From the NCBI RefSeq assembly GCF_965638725.1, contig NC_134982.1:42398799-42462798 (forward strand): a stretch of 64,000 nucleotides of DNA, written 5' to 3'. This DNA is from Aptenodytes patagonicus. Lineage: Eukaryota > Chordata > Aves > Sphenisciformes > Spheniscidae. Below the pieces are notes generated by a model, which made no database searches, was not told where the DNA came from, and saw only the letters and a list, made by a program, of their open reading frames with translations. Below are positions 49,066-63,529 of this stretch, one piece after another. Position 1 is the stretch's first letter, and every line of letters begins with the position of its first letter. The position numbers and the translations under genes were made by a program.

Positions 49066-50216
49066 CATTTTATCTTACTAGCTGCTAGGACAGAAGGTAG
49101 AAAGAATTTGTAGGGAAGCCCTGAGTCAGTATCTACAATCTTGGTTTACTTAATTTGGGGGTCCATTAAATCGGAAAGCTTATTACGAGCAAGCAATAAA
49201 CCCTCCAGGGTCCTTGTACAGAAATAATTTGCAGGATCTGGTCATTAGTTTGTTTCCAACCTGAGTGTTTGATTTTTACATCTGTTAAAATGAGTGACAA
49301 AATTCCCACTGACTTCACTGACAGAGGATCAGGCCATGCTGCGGAGAGGATATCAGCCACTACAGGGTAGCTTTGGCATTTTTAGTGCGATGGATTAAGT
49401 GACTTCTTTGTCTTTTGCAAATAGTCACATTTATTGCTTCAAGGAAGAAAGCAGTTAGGGTAGTGTATATTCATTAGCACTGTGGTGGAGGAGAAACTGT
49501 TAAGGTTGTGGAATATTACAGGTTTAAAAGGGCAGCTAGAGAGAAATATGGATAATACAGGCTATCAATAGCTAAGAAAGCTTCCTTACGCCCCCCCCCC
49601 TTTTGTAGTGGAAAAAAGTTTCATACAATATACCTGTGTGCAAACCAGGGTAACACATTTACCTGAGTTTTATGCGAGATACTTAAGGATGAATGGTAAG
49701 CTTTTACATGCCATGTGATAATTGATACAATATTGAAGGGAGAAAGTCTTAATAAATAGTGAATGGCTTAAGTTTTACTGTTCTCCAAGCGTGCTATATA
49801 CATTTATGGTGCAACAATAAACTGCACGTTTGTCACCCTGTCATCTCACAAATGCTTATAACTAGGTAACGGCTAATTTCCTTTTTAAAATGCATCTACT
49901 TAATGTTGATTTGAGATGTTCTACAATTATTTGTTGTTATCTAGTACTAGATAATTTTCTCCACACCTTTAGTCCATCTTCAGTGGAACCTAGCCAGATA
50001 CAGATTTTCATGGTTATAAATCTAGTTTTGCTGTGAAGGGAAGTTGAAATTCCGCCGTATAAAACATTCAGTTTTCTGATGTCTACTTAGAAACATAGGA
50101 GGGCATCCTAGCACTGTTTTCCAGTTGTGCACATTGAGTTTTACCTTGTTTATCTCAAATATTTTGTATTGCATGTTAATTAAATTTTTACATAACCTAG
50201 TAGTACAAAATACATT

Positions 50217-50236
50217 AAAAAAAAAAAAAAAAAAAA
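50217..50236 (+). repeat. Poly-A tract upstream of the distal polyadenylation signal
   Basis: About twenty A residues, 230 bases before the AATAAA at 50469. Confidence 0.75.
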
Positions 50237-50468
50237 GAGCACCCCTACAGTCATAACTATTCTATGCAGATGTCTTCCAAAATTACAGGTACAATTTTAG
50301 TGGTGGTGGTTGGTAAATAGATTTTTTTTTTTTTCACTTATTTATCAGCAGACTTGTTTTTATATGTATTAGTAACAGAATGGACTAAGCACAGCTGTAA
50401 GTTATTGTATTTCTGTAGAAAATGGAAAATAGTGTAAAATCGTTTTTGTTAAATGTTGGCAGTTTTTA

Positions 50469-50474
50469 AATAAA
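50469..50474 (+). terminator. PTAR1: Candidate distal polyadenylation signal of PTAR1
   Basis: AATAAA in TTTTTAAATAAACTTTTC, followed within 30 bases by a T-rich and GT-containing stretch (CTCTGTTTTCTGTG) suitable as a downstream element. It is the last well-formed signal before the sequence turns into featureless intergenic DNA. Confidence 0.45.
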
Positions 50475-51490
50475 CTTTTCATCTCCTAAAAACCTCTGTT
50501 TTCTGTGACAACATATTTACCCTGGACTCCAATTTCATTGTTTACCAACAGATATCTTTCCTGATTATTGCTAATCTCTTTTCAGTGATAAGCTTCTTTT
50601 AACAGGAGCTGTATCTTCTCTTGTGAATTTAGGTGATGGCAGCAGCCTTACTTTACGGTCTGTTTAAACATCGACAGTTAAGACTTTCTCAAATGCATTT
50701 CTACATCTTTTGTTCAAGCTTAGTTTATGAAAGGATGGAGATGAACAGCAGCTCTTCCGGATAAGAAATTTCTTTCTGGCAATAGCTGGCTGTACTGTCT
50801 AGAGTTGCAGAACCTGGACAGCTGAATGGTGCTCATGTTTCTGTAACTTCTTTATGTTTCAGCATGATGTTCAGAGACGTGCTTGCCTTTTTTAAAGTCT
50901 GGAATCAACTGGAATAGCTTATGCCAGTCTTTCCAGGGTCCATACAATTTCTGTGTGTCATAATTGAAGGGAAAACATTTCACGGATCTGAAAAGCAGGT
51001 AACTGCCCTCTTATGTTCAAAAATATACTTCATTTGATTCATATTAAAGATAGATGTAATATAGAAGCATGGTACTTTGATCGCAGTTGATTGCCTTCAG
51101 AACATAAATTTTGCTGTATACGTTTTGAGACTACCTGAAGAAGAATCCTCAGGTGACCCCTAATCTGAACTGGATGAAAAGGTGCTTGAGGTATGCTCAT
51201 TGTTTCTGTAAACTTTCTAATGATGCAAATACATATGCATTAACACCTGGATCCACAGTTTTAGATCTGCAGTTATGCTCCTCAAATAGCATTCTACTTC
51301 ATGTTTTGTGCTTTCATTTATCAAAAATTGTTCATTGTTTATCAAAACTGACATATGTTAAGATATCTTTCATAGACTTGAGTTAATGCTGCAGTAAATT
51401 TGCTTCCAGACCTTGTATATCAGGGCAATCAATATCTCTCTAAAGAGCTTTCATTCCGGGCTGTTATCCAAATAATTCTGTGGTTCACAC

Positions 51491-51560
51491 AATTTAAATA
51501 AATATTTAATAATTTATTAAATTATTAAATATTAATATAAAATAATATTGAATTATTAAC
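51491..51560. repeat. A/T-only self-complementary patch
   Basis: Roughly 70 bases almost without G or C, built of ATTTAATAATTTATTAAATT-type inverted units that could fold on themselves. No flanking duplication or element was identified. Confidence 0.6.
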
Positions 51561-54500
51561 ATAATGTGTGGTTGGGCTTGTTTTTTTATCTAAGCAATGG
51601 CTACATTAGGATATTTCAGTGTAAGCGTATGTAAAAGATTCTTCAAATAAAGTTAGACAGTTGTATATTTTGGATGTTTTACAGTGCATGACTGGAATTG
51701 TAGGTCCAATAATTCTCAAGTTTACTTAAATGTTTCTTGGATTGTCTTGTCATCCTGGTATCTTGTTTATCAGATACACATGCAAAGTAATGAGTTAACA
51801 ACACATATGGAAAGAAATGAAAAATGTGATGCATCTGCATGGTCATTCTCTTGTACTTTGTAGTATTTATTTGTTCTCTGTTATAGGGCTTCAAATCTTC
51901 CACTGTTTTCCAGTTCTAGTAAATATAAATGTTCCCCAGCTACTAATAAGCATATGAAGACCTCTAGAACTCCTTTGCTGGATGCCGGAAGGCAGTGGTG
52001 GCATTGTCTGGTTTCTCAGAGGTAATGGAGCATCTGGCTGTTGCCCTGCAACAACAGCCCTGTTGTCCCTGCCTGGACCCTCAGGTTTGCATCCTCCTCA
52101 GTTCCAGCTTTCCGATTTGCCTGCGGTTTCTTAATAACCCATCAGTTAGTGTGACTGATGAGGTCTGTTTCTTGCCTTTGTCTCTGTTAGTTCATCTGTT
52201 GGGTTTCTGTCTCTGTGTGTTCTGGTTTACGGCTTCCCCCTTTACTTATTATCCCCTTCGGTGTTGAAAAGGTCCTTGACCAGATACCCTGAAGGGAGCA
52301 GAGGCTCTCTGCTTCTACATGCCCTTGCACAAACAAGTTTGCCTGTTTTCAGGGAAGTTGAAAACCTTGCTTCAGTGTAGTTTATCGTATCCCATGACAG
52401 CTTTATTCCTTACTTTCTGAAGCCTTTTCAGTTTGATTGGAAATGTAAAAGCTTTCAAAAAAGCCTTAAAAAGGAAGAGATTTATTGGTTCCTACAGTCC
52501 CAGCAAACAGCCTATTCAGTTTAGCAGTGCTTGAACTGAATTAATACAAGAACTAAAATATGCTTCCAGCTGCTCCATCTGTGATTGCACCATCTTACAG
52601 GGAAAACTGCAACTACTGCTCTAATTGAGGAATCGGAGAGGAAGGTGGGTGGCAGAGGTGAGTAGTTTCTTAGGGGCTAGAATGGAGGTGGAGAGGGAAC
52701 AACATGAAATATAAATAGATCAATTCCCTTTCTGTCTTTACAAGACTGGGTTTGCTCAGTCAGCAGTAGGTCTTCAATTGCAACAGCCCAAATCTTGTGT
52801 GAGAAAGAGAACATACTCACATTAATGAAGTGGATACCACCTGGTTAAAAAGAGGGATGCAGACTTAAAGTGCTCATCGGTACACAGCGGGGCAAAGCTG
52901 GCTGCACCGAGTCATATTTAGGAACTCGAAAATGAACTGGGAAAATGTCAGTTCTTCGCTATCCCTGCTAACAGTACTAATCACTGCAAACTTATCAGCA
53001 CATGGGTGAAACTGTCAGATCACCTGTGGGAGCTGGTAGAGAGTAGCACTGGAATGACTGTTGATGACTCCAGACGTTGAGGAGAGACAAGGGAGGTACT
53101 TATCTCCATCCCTCCCTAATTAGAGATTTCCGTAAGGGAAGCAGAAAGATAAAGCATATTTTCCCTTAAAACTGGAGGGCAAAGGAGGGGATGAGGAGAA
53201 GCCTACTGAAATATTGAGGTCTTTGTCACACTGAATGGAAGATGGGCTCACTAGCCGGAAGGAGAGTAAACACACAGCGTGAGAAACCTGCTTTACCACT
53301 GCAGGGAGTGGGCCAATGGACCTGCTTGTCAGAACATCTCCAGCCTGATCTGTCCCTTATGCGAAGGATAAAAGCTACTTTATGCTGAGTGTTTCTGGGA
53401 GTCTGACTGTGTCAGTGAAGTTGAGCCTTCCTTACACCTCCCTGTATGGTAACTAGTTTGCAAGATATCGTCATACTTCTTTTTCTCTCCCTTTGTTATT
53501 TTCTGGACCGGTGAATACGTGTTTTGCCTTTTTTTTTTTTCTTCTGTAAGTGCCAATGGTTCAATAGGAGGCATAAGGAGTATGTCCCCACTCAGGCAAA
53601 GAAGGTAACTGTGTTAGCATATGATATGTGGTAGTTAAATGTGCTAAGCAGTATGCTGTGGCACAAAACAGGAGTGATTTGTTATTGTAGTTGTTGTTTG
53701 CGTTTTGATGAGTCTGGAGGAGGAGGAGGACAGGATTTCATCTGTGCTTTTGTGTTTAGCACCTGTCTGCTGCGACTTTCCTTCTGAAGAGTTTAAGTCG
53801 TGTCGCATGTTGTGAAAGGGCTTGTTAGTTATGCTAAAGCAGATTATTAATGACCAAAGGTAATGGAAAGAGAGAGAGAAAGGAAACAAAGTTCTTCGGT
53901 CTTACAGGTGTCGATCCTCGGAGTGCCAGCGCTTAATAGGTAGTGTTTTGATAGTCAATATAGCCATGGCTGGCATCTCTATCCTCAGGGATAGAGATCT
54001 GTTTACTTCATATTGGAATGAATGGGATTTTGATACTGATATTTGATATTTTGTTTAAGGACAATGAACCTAGCTATTAGTGCTTTAATTCCATATTTTG
54101 TAGTTTTCTCAGTTTTCCTATGAAATAAAGCAATACTGCCCATGCTTTACACATAGATTATTAACACAGTAAAGCTAAAGACTAAAGCTGAGAAAAATAA
54201 CCATTAATTTTGATCCTGCTTTGAAAAACCTGAGGCCTTTGTATACAGAGCACTTAATGATATACATCACATTTTACATAGCCCTTCTAACGTTCAGCAT
54301 AAAATTCCTTTTGAGTGGCAGTGCCCTGCATTGCTCAGCACACCACAGCTCCTACTGGGGACCCAAAAAACAAGGAATACTCAGCGTGCACATATTTAAT
54401 GCAAACTGGTTAATGCACTGTTGCGCAAGAATCCTGTGGAGGAGGCATCTGGGACACGGCTCTCTGGTCTGGCTCTTAGCCTCCACAGGCCATCCGTCAT

Positions 54501-57500
54501 GCACTCAAAGGAGATAAATTCAGTCTGCGTGGAAAATTTTTATTCCAGTTTGAGTGATCTTTGTATTCCTACGTTTTTCAATAATACAAGAATATATATG
54601 CATGTATGTATATATACATTTTGTGATTTCAGTTTCTAAATTCCACAAAAACAGTAGATGGAAAGTGCTTAGATTAATGGGTAGCAGGCATCATTTTTAC
54701 TAAGACTGCAATGTTGTAACTGCAGCGAAGAATCCATGGCATTTTTGTGATATACCACATATGAACCACAGTATTGATACTTTTTGTGTGAACATATTGC
54801 ATATAGAAAAAAAATTTAATAGGTTAACTGTTTAAACTCTTACCTACCACAGTTTGCTTCAAAAACTGCTAGTGAGATTACTTTCTGCACACGTTGTTTT
54901 CACAGCAGCCTTTACTCAGGAAGGTCTCTAACACCAGAAGTTCTGATTTCAAACACCATTTTGCTTTTCATGTCATTAGTTACATTGTAACAGTTAAAAT
55001 GCAAACAGTTTACAAATAAAAGAGTCTTGCTATGCATTAATTACCTGTGAAGCGTATTATTTTCAATGTAGATCAATATAAAGCAATAATACCATAAATC
55101 AATAAAAACAAGCTTTATTTTAATAAAAGTTAATCTAAGTCCTTCCTTCCTTCACTCTTTTAACATACTTCAGTTTATTCTTATGGTGACTTTTTTTTTG
55201 TTGTCATGGTTTAACGATCACAAGAGGGGTCAGAAATATCAAACTACCTTCAGGTAAAATTAAGCTAAAGTAAAATGAAGAGAGTGCACGTAACCGTAAC
55301 AGTTGCCTACATCTTTACCGGAAGACTAACTTTTTTTGTTAAAGGAACTGTGCTGTCAATACTTTAAAATTGTCTATACTGGTTTAGAAGCAGGTCTGCC
55401 TCCTGTAACTCTCCAAAGAGAGACAAAAACGTAGATCTAGGATCTTCTCTTCCCTCCTGTCTTCCTTCTTTGTGAAAAACGGTTGTATGTGAACATACGT
55501 TTATGTACCTATGTACATAATTTGAGCAGGGATGAAATTTCCTCACCAAAGTAATCAAAGATTCTATTTCTCTAGCAATAGCCATAAGGCTGCCTTTCAC
55601 CTTAATTTGGTTCATATGCTAATGCCAGAACATTTCTCAACTATCCATCCACTGACCCCTTTCACTCACTTGTACTGTCCACTCTTTTCACCTCGGATGA
55701 CAGTCATCCTTATACCTGACCCAGCAATCTTACTTTGCAAGAGGAAAAAATGTCAGTGGGGAGGAACTGTGCATGAAATACATCATCCTTCAAATCTACT
55801 GGACTCTACATCTCATTTGTCGCTGCCATCTACCATTTGGTGACTATCGTTCATGCACAGTCCCCCGTGAAGTGAAGCTTTTACAAATGGAAGGTATAAA
55901 AGGATCTTTCTATGCTGAACATAACAGACATATCTGAACTTGATCTAAACAAGCAGGCCTCCTCCTGGGCTCATTTACTTTGACCAGGAGGATGCTGCAT
56001 TTTCAGCACGCAGAGTAACACACAACATTTAGATGTTGACTTATCTCTGTGCTTCACCATCACCTTAAAAAACGTGTTATAACAGACTTCAGATACATTA
56101 ATAGCTCTTATACTTTGAATGAATGCAAATATTAGCATAAACACAAGTCTAGACAGACCATTGCTTTTCATTTAGTCTGTTCCTTCTGTATTCTCACAGA
56201 ACATGAAGACTATTTCAATTTTCCACAGGGTTTTATTATCCAACTCTACCCATCGCTAAACCCCACAAATATCCCTGGCTACTTCTATAACAGCTTCTCT
56301 TGTGTTGGGTCCGCTAAGTCTTGATATTTCAATTGCTTCACATTTCAGTAAAAACTGTTGACTTTTTTATTTTTATATTTGCTCCTGTGGTCTGAATGCA
56401 GGCCCCCACCTGGATGATTTCTTCGGTGATTTGGAGTAAGTTAGGTTGGGTTGGGTTTTTGGTTTTGTTTTATGTATTCACTGAGCTTCAGACAAGACAC
56501 TGACTCCCTCAGACTTTTATTACATTTCTCCAATCAGCAAGGCCCAGGTATCACAAGTTGTCGTGATACTGACACTTGAAAATGGATCACGTACAATTAG
56601 TCGCCAGTTTAAAATGAAAAAAAAAAAAAAATCAGTTTCACTGGCACTTGTCTTTTAAACAGTGTTTAAAGGAGCACTTCCAGTCCTGCCAGGCAGTGTG
56701 GTGAGATCTATGATGTAAACAGTTGCAAAGTGCTCAAACAGCAGGTGTGATATAATGTGATATATTTTTTGCATGGGATAGCTGCCAACCACTGGTGCCA
56801 TTTATGTGCTTCGAAGAAGAAACGGTAAAAGATCACACCTGATACCTGTCACAAGCTTCACCTTGAAAAAATAAGACTTGCAGCACGTTCTGAAAGCCCC
56901 CACGTGCACAAGTCATTAATTTAAAACCTGAAATTGTAGGCAGGAGGCTATGGATTAAAAAAACTGGAGTTAAGCCTAATTCTAGCCTGTTTTTGCCAAG
57001 CAGTTGGGCTGATGCCATGACTGGTTTCTATGGAATTGCAGAAGTACCTGACTCCAGGAACCAGCCCACCAGTGAGGGTACCATTTGGCTTGTTGCCGAA
57101 GTGACAAAAAATCCCCATCGAGAAAAAAATCCAGTTGCCTGATTAATGATACAGTCGTTTGGGGTTTTTCACATTCTGCAGAGCAAGCACTCCTACTGTC
57201 TGTGCTCCCTGCAAGTGTCTTTGGCTAGGGGCTTGGCTAGGGGCTTCGCCTACCTCACCAGCAGATGGAACGGGAACTGACCCTGCCAAGTCCTACGCGT
57301 CTTTCAACCTTGCAAACCACACACCACTGCTGCCTTCCCTGGATTAGGCTTTAAGCTCGCTCACGTCCCTCTCCCTGAGACACCTCTGAAACTGCGCTGT
57401 AATGGAAAGACGAAATGCAGGTGAAGCTATCGGCAAAATCACACTGCTAGAAGACACACGGTCCAGAACACCTCTTTTAACTTTTTTTCCCTGTATAGAG

Positions 57501-58469
57501 GAATCTGAACTGCAGGTTGGGACTCTGCAGAGTCGCTGTTAGAGGTCATTTGGGTGGACAATGTCCTATCTCCATCTGCCGCTAGGTCTTAGATGGGGAA
57601 GAGCAAGGTAGTGTTGAATTGTCCCATCAGCTGTGTAGATCTCATAAGCAAGTAAATTAACATCTAAAACCAGCAGTGGAGCTATTTAGTGCACTTTGGC
57701 AGCGTGCTGGCAGAGATTGCTGAGGGAAATAATTCAGGTCTGAAAAGAAAGGCCTGAAAAATGGGAAGTCAAAGAAACACAAGGGACATTGAAATGTCCT
57801 TGCTAATAAGCTCAACACAAAAGATATTCTGAAGGAAAATGCTCGTGTCACAGGAGTTTTTGGTGAGGGCAAATAGAAGTAATTTTCAGCAAGACCTCAT
57901 TTCTTATCTCTTGCCTGAAAAATGCCTTCACGCCACACAGCCGCAGGGAGACAATGACAATGCCTGCGATTGCCACCAGGAGTCCCAAACCTCCACTCTT
58001 GGTTCCAGCAGCTGCAAACAATCAGGATGCTGCCAACAGGTCAGCCCCTCAGAATCCCACGCATGAAGGTAGCTGAGGAGGAGTGTAAGGTAAGGTAAAT
58101 CAAGCCAGTCTTCTCCAGGCTCCCTGTGCTCCCTTTCCCACTGTTTGCACGTGCTGGCTCCTGTAACCTACTAAAGATCTATTGGGGTAAAACTACAAGG
58201 GCAGCTGGCATATTTAATATAACCTTTTTACTCCTCCAGAGAGGTTTCTGATGTGTAAGTTTTGCTAGAGATTCCCTTGTGCACCTGTATGAAAAATATG
58301 AAAAATCCCAGTTGGGTGTACTAAGTGCAAGATTCTCTCTCTGAATTCATTGGCTTCGCTAAATACCACGTTCTGTTCAGGGCTGCTCTGAGAAAAAACA
58401 GCCAAAGCAGTATGAAGCCAGGTATTTTACATAGATAAATTCTTCAATCTGATTATACTTTGAATATAT

Positions 58470-58687
58470 ATTTTGGACATGAGGAAGAATTTATTTACCG
58501 AAAGAGTGGTTAAACATTGGCACAGGCTGCCCAGGGAAGTGGTTGAGTCACCATCCCTGGAGGTATTTAAAAGACGTGCAGATGCGGCACTTAGGGACAT
58601 GGTTTAGTGGGCATGGTGGTGTTGGGTTGATGGTTGGACTCGATGATCTTAGAGGTCTTTTCCAACCTTAATGATGCTATGATTGTA
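58470..58687 (+). mobile_element. CR1 LINE 3' fragment, plus strand
   Basis: It contains the terminal part of CR1: remnants of the HW..LP.EV..SP.. coding end (GGCACAGGCTGCCCAGGGAA, CCATCCCTGGAGGTATTTAA), then GTTGGACTCGATGATCTTAG and the TGATGCTATGATTGTAT tail. About 218 bases, 5' truncated. Confidence 0.9.
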
Positions 58688-61600
58688 TAAAGTAAGGTGC
58701 TTTATACTCACTACACAAATACTTCTTCTGACTGTTATACCTGGAAAATACATTTTACTTTCCATCACCATGGCCATTAAAAGTCCTAGGGTGTTCATGT
58801 CATAGTCTGAATGTATATCTATAATACAAAGGAGGTTTTCTCAAATTGTCTTTAAACTCTTACAGCTTTTTAGAAAAATACACAGTTTTGGTTTATTCAA
58901 CAGTTCTATATAAAGAACCACTATCAGCTTTATTGCTTATCTATGCTTATGTCTCAAAAAACTGTAAAAACAGTATGAAAAAGTGACTGATTCACTAGTG
59001 AAGGGGAAGAGTGAAGCAAAATTCTCTACAGTGTGTAAGAAAGGGGAGAGTAAATTAAGGGTGACCTTCAAGTTGATTATACTCCTTTAGCATATTTCCA
59101 AACTTTCAAAATTGCCTACTTCAATGTATTGTTGCTGAACTCCTCAAATACTACCACATATCATGATATTATCCATATGGCTGACTCCTGACTGATTATT
59201 TGTTCCCTTTTATTATACCTCAAGCTTTCAGAATTTTTTTTATATCTTTGGGATTTTATTTATTTTGTGATTAAGTCTGTTGCCTAGTATTCTGGAAGGC
59301 ACAGCAGTTTTACTTTATTATACCCTGAAGAGCTTTCTCCTTGCCAGCTGTCTATTTAAGGCCTCTTCATAGATGAGGCTGCATTCTTTATAATTTTAAT
59401 TAATTAAATATTTAGTATATGACCCCTCAGAAAAAGTAAATGCTTCAAAGCATAACTAGTGATACTCTGTCCCCTCAGATCGTTATAACCTTAGAAAAGT
59501 GACAACCTGTTTTTACAGGCTATGGGTGGGCAGGCTACAATAACTGCAACCCAACAGAAGTGAAGTTTTCTGTTGTAATATATGGGATGCCTGCTCCAAA
59601 GCTTGGCCAATGGGATGATGGGAATCATCAGAAAATAAGATTCGTAGAAATCTGCACTGAACTTTTTGGGAGCAATGACCAACGCCTGAAACAGCACTAG
59701 GAGACTTCAAGGGGCGTTGAATCCCAATTAGTTAGAGGCTGTCTTGCTGCCGTGTCATAAGATAAAATCAAAGAAAAGGGAGAAGAAACATTTACAGAAT
59801 AAAGCCTTTGAGATCTTCCAGTACTACCTTAAAGACGACACCTATTCAAGTGATAAAGAAAATGCCAGGCACCCTCCTTGGGCACTTGTCTAGTGTGCAG
59901 GAGTGCTTGAAGATATGTTAAGGTATCATTCCCTGACATGGGAAATCACTTTATGAAGGAAAATGCCTGTGGAACCTAAGCGTTTGTTGTGCTGCTAATG
60001 AGTTACAGGCTGGATGCAGACACACGCAGTGAAATTTTACAGGTATGTTATATGGGAAGTCAGAATCGTTGACAATACTGGTGACCTCTAGGCTTGAAAA
60101 CCATAGATCTGACTCCATACTCCTGACTTAGCTATTTCAGACCAAGCTAATCAAGAAGATAAGCTGGTTGAGTCTAGGAGATTTTTATTCAGAAAACTGC
60201 CTTCCTTCAGTTCATTGGTCCTGTATCAGAATTTGAAAACATTTCCGTTTCTGAAAGCCACCTACTTCAGTACCAGCAAGCCCCTCTGAAACAGCCCACA
60301 CTCTTCCAGCAACAGGTAATTCACACACCACTGGAGTCAGAGATTAATGCTTTCTGACACACGAAAGCTGTAATCCCAAGCTTTCAGACAGTAAAAAGCA
60401 TTCATTTCTGTCCCTCGTGGATCTTGAGCTATCTGACCTTAAAACTATGTCAAGCTTGCACCGGCCTTTTCAGCCCATGAGAGCTGTTTTGCCTTTGGCC
60501 CAAGGCTGAAAGTAGCAAGTCACAGACCTAAGATCATTGCAATGTCCAATTCCTGAAAATACATACAAACTGACTAGATTAGTAGACTAATGTAGTAAAA
60601 AGTGTCTGAGCTGCCATGGCCAAGGCTTTTATCTAGGCTAATGGGTATATAAATAGAGGTGGAATGTAGACATGCTGAATCCAATTAGTGTACTTTACAG
60701 ATTGTAGTTTTTTTCCTGAAAAGAGAAATCTTCTTCCCCTTTGAAATATCCAGGCCTAGCTAACGAGATGTCCATATGAAACTTGGGCTAGGCTCTTCCC
60801 CGTGAGATAGATGCTTTGTCGACACTCACACAGCAGCTTGTGCCAAATGACCCTAAAATATTACAAGAACAAAGGCAGACTGTGGCATTGTGGAGCAGAT
60901 TTAGAAACCCCATACAACTCTGCCCATGAAGCCCAGAGGAGATCTGTGTGTATGCAGGAACCGAGGGCTCTCTAAAATCTGACAATTTCCATCTACCTTT
61001 CTACCTTCACAGCAGCGCTGAGCGGCAAGCATGATCACAAGCCATATGTGAGGCAGCAAGGCTGGTCTCAGCCGGTGCAGGACTTCTATCGAAGAAAGGC
61101 CTGCGTACATCCATCTTCCCCTAAGGTAAGCATGTCTTAGTCACCAGGGGGGGCACTGAGCCTTAAAAGCCACTGACACGTGGGATGATGCCAATGCTTG
61201 CCTTTAAATTGAAATACTGGGGGGTGGGGGAAGAGGGGAAACTATATACAATGAAATATTGGTTCAGTGTAAATAGCAGTATTCGCATAGCAAGAGTGTC
61301 TGAATATGCCAGAAGCTGGATGCTTTGCATTTGTTAGATTACAATGACTTAGAAAACTGTCACCCTCACAAGGTTATCATTTAATGTCCAGTACATTGTA
61401 TAGATTCATCCACAGCGTTATGCCATTTTATAAATGTTACAGATTAGCCTTGGTGCTTTTGATACTGGTTTTTCAGTCAGGTTTTATTTACTACATTTGA
61501 ATGTGATCTGGTCAGCTTTAAAAGGGCAGTTTACATTTGTCCAGGAGGTTAATTTCATGTAAGTGTGGTTTTACAAAACTCAAAATTGTTTCTACGTTTT

Positions 61601-61970
61601 CAGAAAGAGCTAGAACAAAACTGTGTTGCATAAACAAAAGCTTTACCTCAAAAACAAAGTCTGCAATTTCCAGCATTTTAATTGCAAAAATGGAAAGAGA
61701 AAAAAATTGACTAAATAATGATGATCAGATTGAAAACATGTAAGAGCCTGAAGGTCAATGCTAATGCAGCATACTAATACCGTCGCATTAGCAGTAGCAT
61801 CTCTTCAGGTTCACAGACAACTTGTGCGCTAGAAGACCTGTCATGGTAAGCCGTGAAACAAATGGGGTAAAATGGAGCTCGGGAAGAAAAATGCATTTAG
61901 GGTATGGAACTTTTCTTGGATATAATTTAGCAGTCATGAAAACTGCTATTATTAGTCTTTTGAAATTGTA

Positions 61971-62070
61971 AGAATAACAGAGTAAGGTAGGTCAGGAGGG
62001 ACCTCTAGAGGTCATGCGGTCAAATCTCCCTCTTAAAGCAGGGCAAATGTAGATCACATTCAGGCCTAAC
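61971..62070 (-). mobile_element. Old CR1 LINE 3' fragment, minus strand
   Basis: Read on the minus strand it has GCATGACCTCTAGAGGTCCC followed by a TGACCTACCTTACTCTGTTA-type tail, the CR1 3' signature in a diverged subfamily. The left end is clear. The right end fades out near 62070. Confidence 0.75.
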
Positions 62071-63529
62071 TGCTTCATTATTTTGAGAGGGAGGACAGGG
62101 AGAAGGAATGTAATCACAAGTGTTTCACCTAATGTAACTACCCAAGAATCAATAGCTTTGGAAGTCTCTCACGCGCATGCTACACACTCTAAATTGTGGT
62201 AACCTGGGGCTGTACCAGGACCATACATCCAGGCCATAGAAAAGGAGAAGGGAACAGAGATCTCCTCCAGGTTTTGTTATTTTTGCTACAAAAGTTATCA
62301 GGTTGGAAGATGTCTCCGGGATAGGAGAGAAAAACGTCAATGAATAAAAACTATTAGCAAAGGAGGAAAAAAAATGAAGTGTTGCAATGTATTAAAAATA
62401 GAGGAAAGGGTTTTGGTAGCAGTTGTCTAAGCAACGAAAGTCACTGATTTTCTCAATTCTTCCTTCTTTTTCAACAATATTTTTTTCATACTCTCATTTT
62501 CAATGTCTTCATTTGCAGAGTACTGCAGCATTTTGGCTAGGATATAAAAGTACAGCTGTGCTTACGGAGTGGCTGAACCGTATCATAATAGGGGAATAGG
62601 TGCTAGCCTATTACCGAGAACCAGAAAGTCTCTTTCGGGTATGTTTTTGGAAGAGGAAAACTAGAATTATATTCCAAACTAACACCATGTTATCACAGTA
62701 ATTAATTACAAGCCTTTATATGTATAGATTACTTATGATAGTTTGCAGTGGGACATGCCTAAACACTTCACAGACGTTTATCACATTCTCTGAAGAGACA
62801 AATTCACAATACTGTCAAAATGTACTAATTTAATACAAGTTTTGCACTTGTTGTTAGGCATCTTAAAGTCTCCCACCCTTTTTTAAATGCAAAACTGATG
62901 GTATCAATATGGTTGTGAAAATAAAAAAAGTGTACCTCTCCCGATGGTTTATTTTGGTTATGCCTGTCCAGCCATATTGATTTAAAAACCATAAAACGCA
63001 AGACACTATCTTGAGGAATTTAGGATTTTGTTCGTACATGCGGAATCACTGAGGCAGTGAAGTACGGGGAGCGGCAGCTTGGAGAAGCAGTTACAATAGC
63101 TATTATAGCCTGGGCTACAGGTGCAACCTAAGGACTAATGCTATGTTTATCTATGCAAACAATGGAGTAAGTAGCCCTCTTTCAGGGAAGAGGCACTGTT
63201 AAGAACTTTATAGTGGGGAAATAAGCCTCCATGCAGGCTGCTCGCACACTTTGGTTGGGCGTGCAGCACCACGCTCTTTGCGGCTTCTTCGCGGCTGTGG
63301 AGGGTGCCCAAGGCCGGCTGGCAGCCGCAAAGAGGATGCACGGCCTTGGCACATCCACCCTTACACCTTGCAGCTGCACGGTGGGAGCCCGCTCCCCTCT
63401 CCTGGGGCAAGCGAAGGCTGTGGGCCCGTGCGAAAGGGAAGGCGAGAAGGAAAGGTTCGTGCCCTGCTGGGCCTCCCTCGCTCTGTGCTACCCACGCAAG
63501 AGCTGGCGCGTCAGAGAATACTGAGCGTT

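Larger units (their letters stand above)
41583..50495 (+). other. PTAR1: Probable long PTAR1 3' UTR, end uncertain
   Basis: No further PTAR1 exon or other gene was recognised for 9 kb after the stop. Candidate AATAAA signals are at 44393-44398, 44821-44826, 47336-47341, 47964-47969 and 50469-50474. The last lies at the end of a T/A-rich block typical of a distal 3' end. PTAR1 transcripts with long 3' UTRs are known in mammals (from memory). Which signal is used cannot be told from sequence. Internal A-runs (50217-50236) could mislead oligo-dT data. Confidence 0.45.
50496..63529. other. Intergenic region between PTAR1 and presumed APBA1
   Basis: About 13 kb without a recognisable gene. It contains an A/T-only self-complementary patch (51491-51560), two CR1 fragments (58470-58687 and 61971-62070), a 12-base tandem duplication near 57227, and scattered chance open frames under 105 codons. 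A TGTCATGGTTTAAC motif at 55203 resembles an LTR start without a following LTR. Enhancers cannot be judged by eye. Confidence 0.7.

Noticed and set aside
57227-57246. Short tandem duplication GGCTAGGGGCTT
   Set aside because: Two copies of about 12 bases only. Likely replication slippage, with no functional sign.
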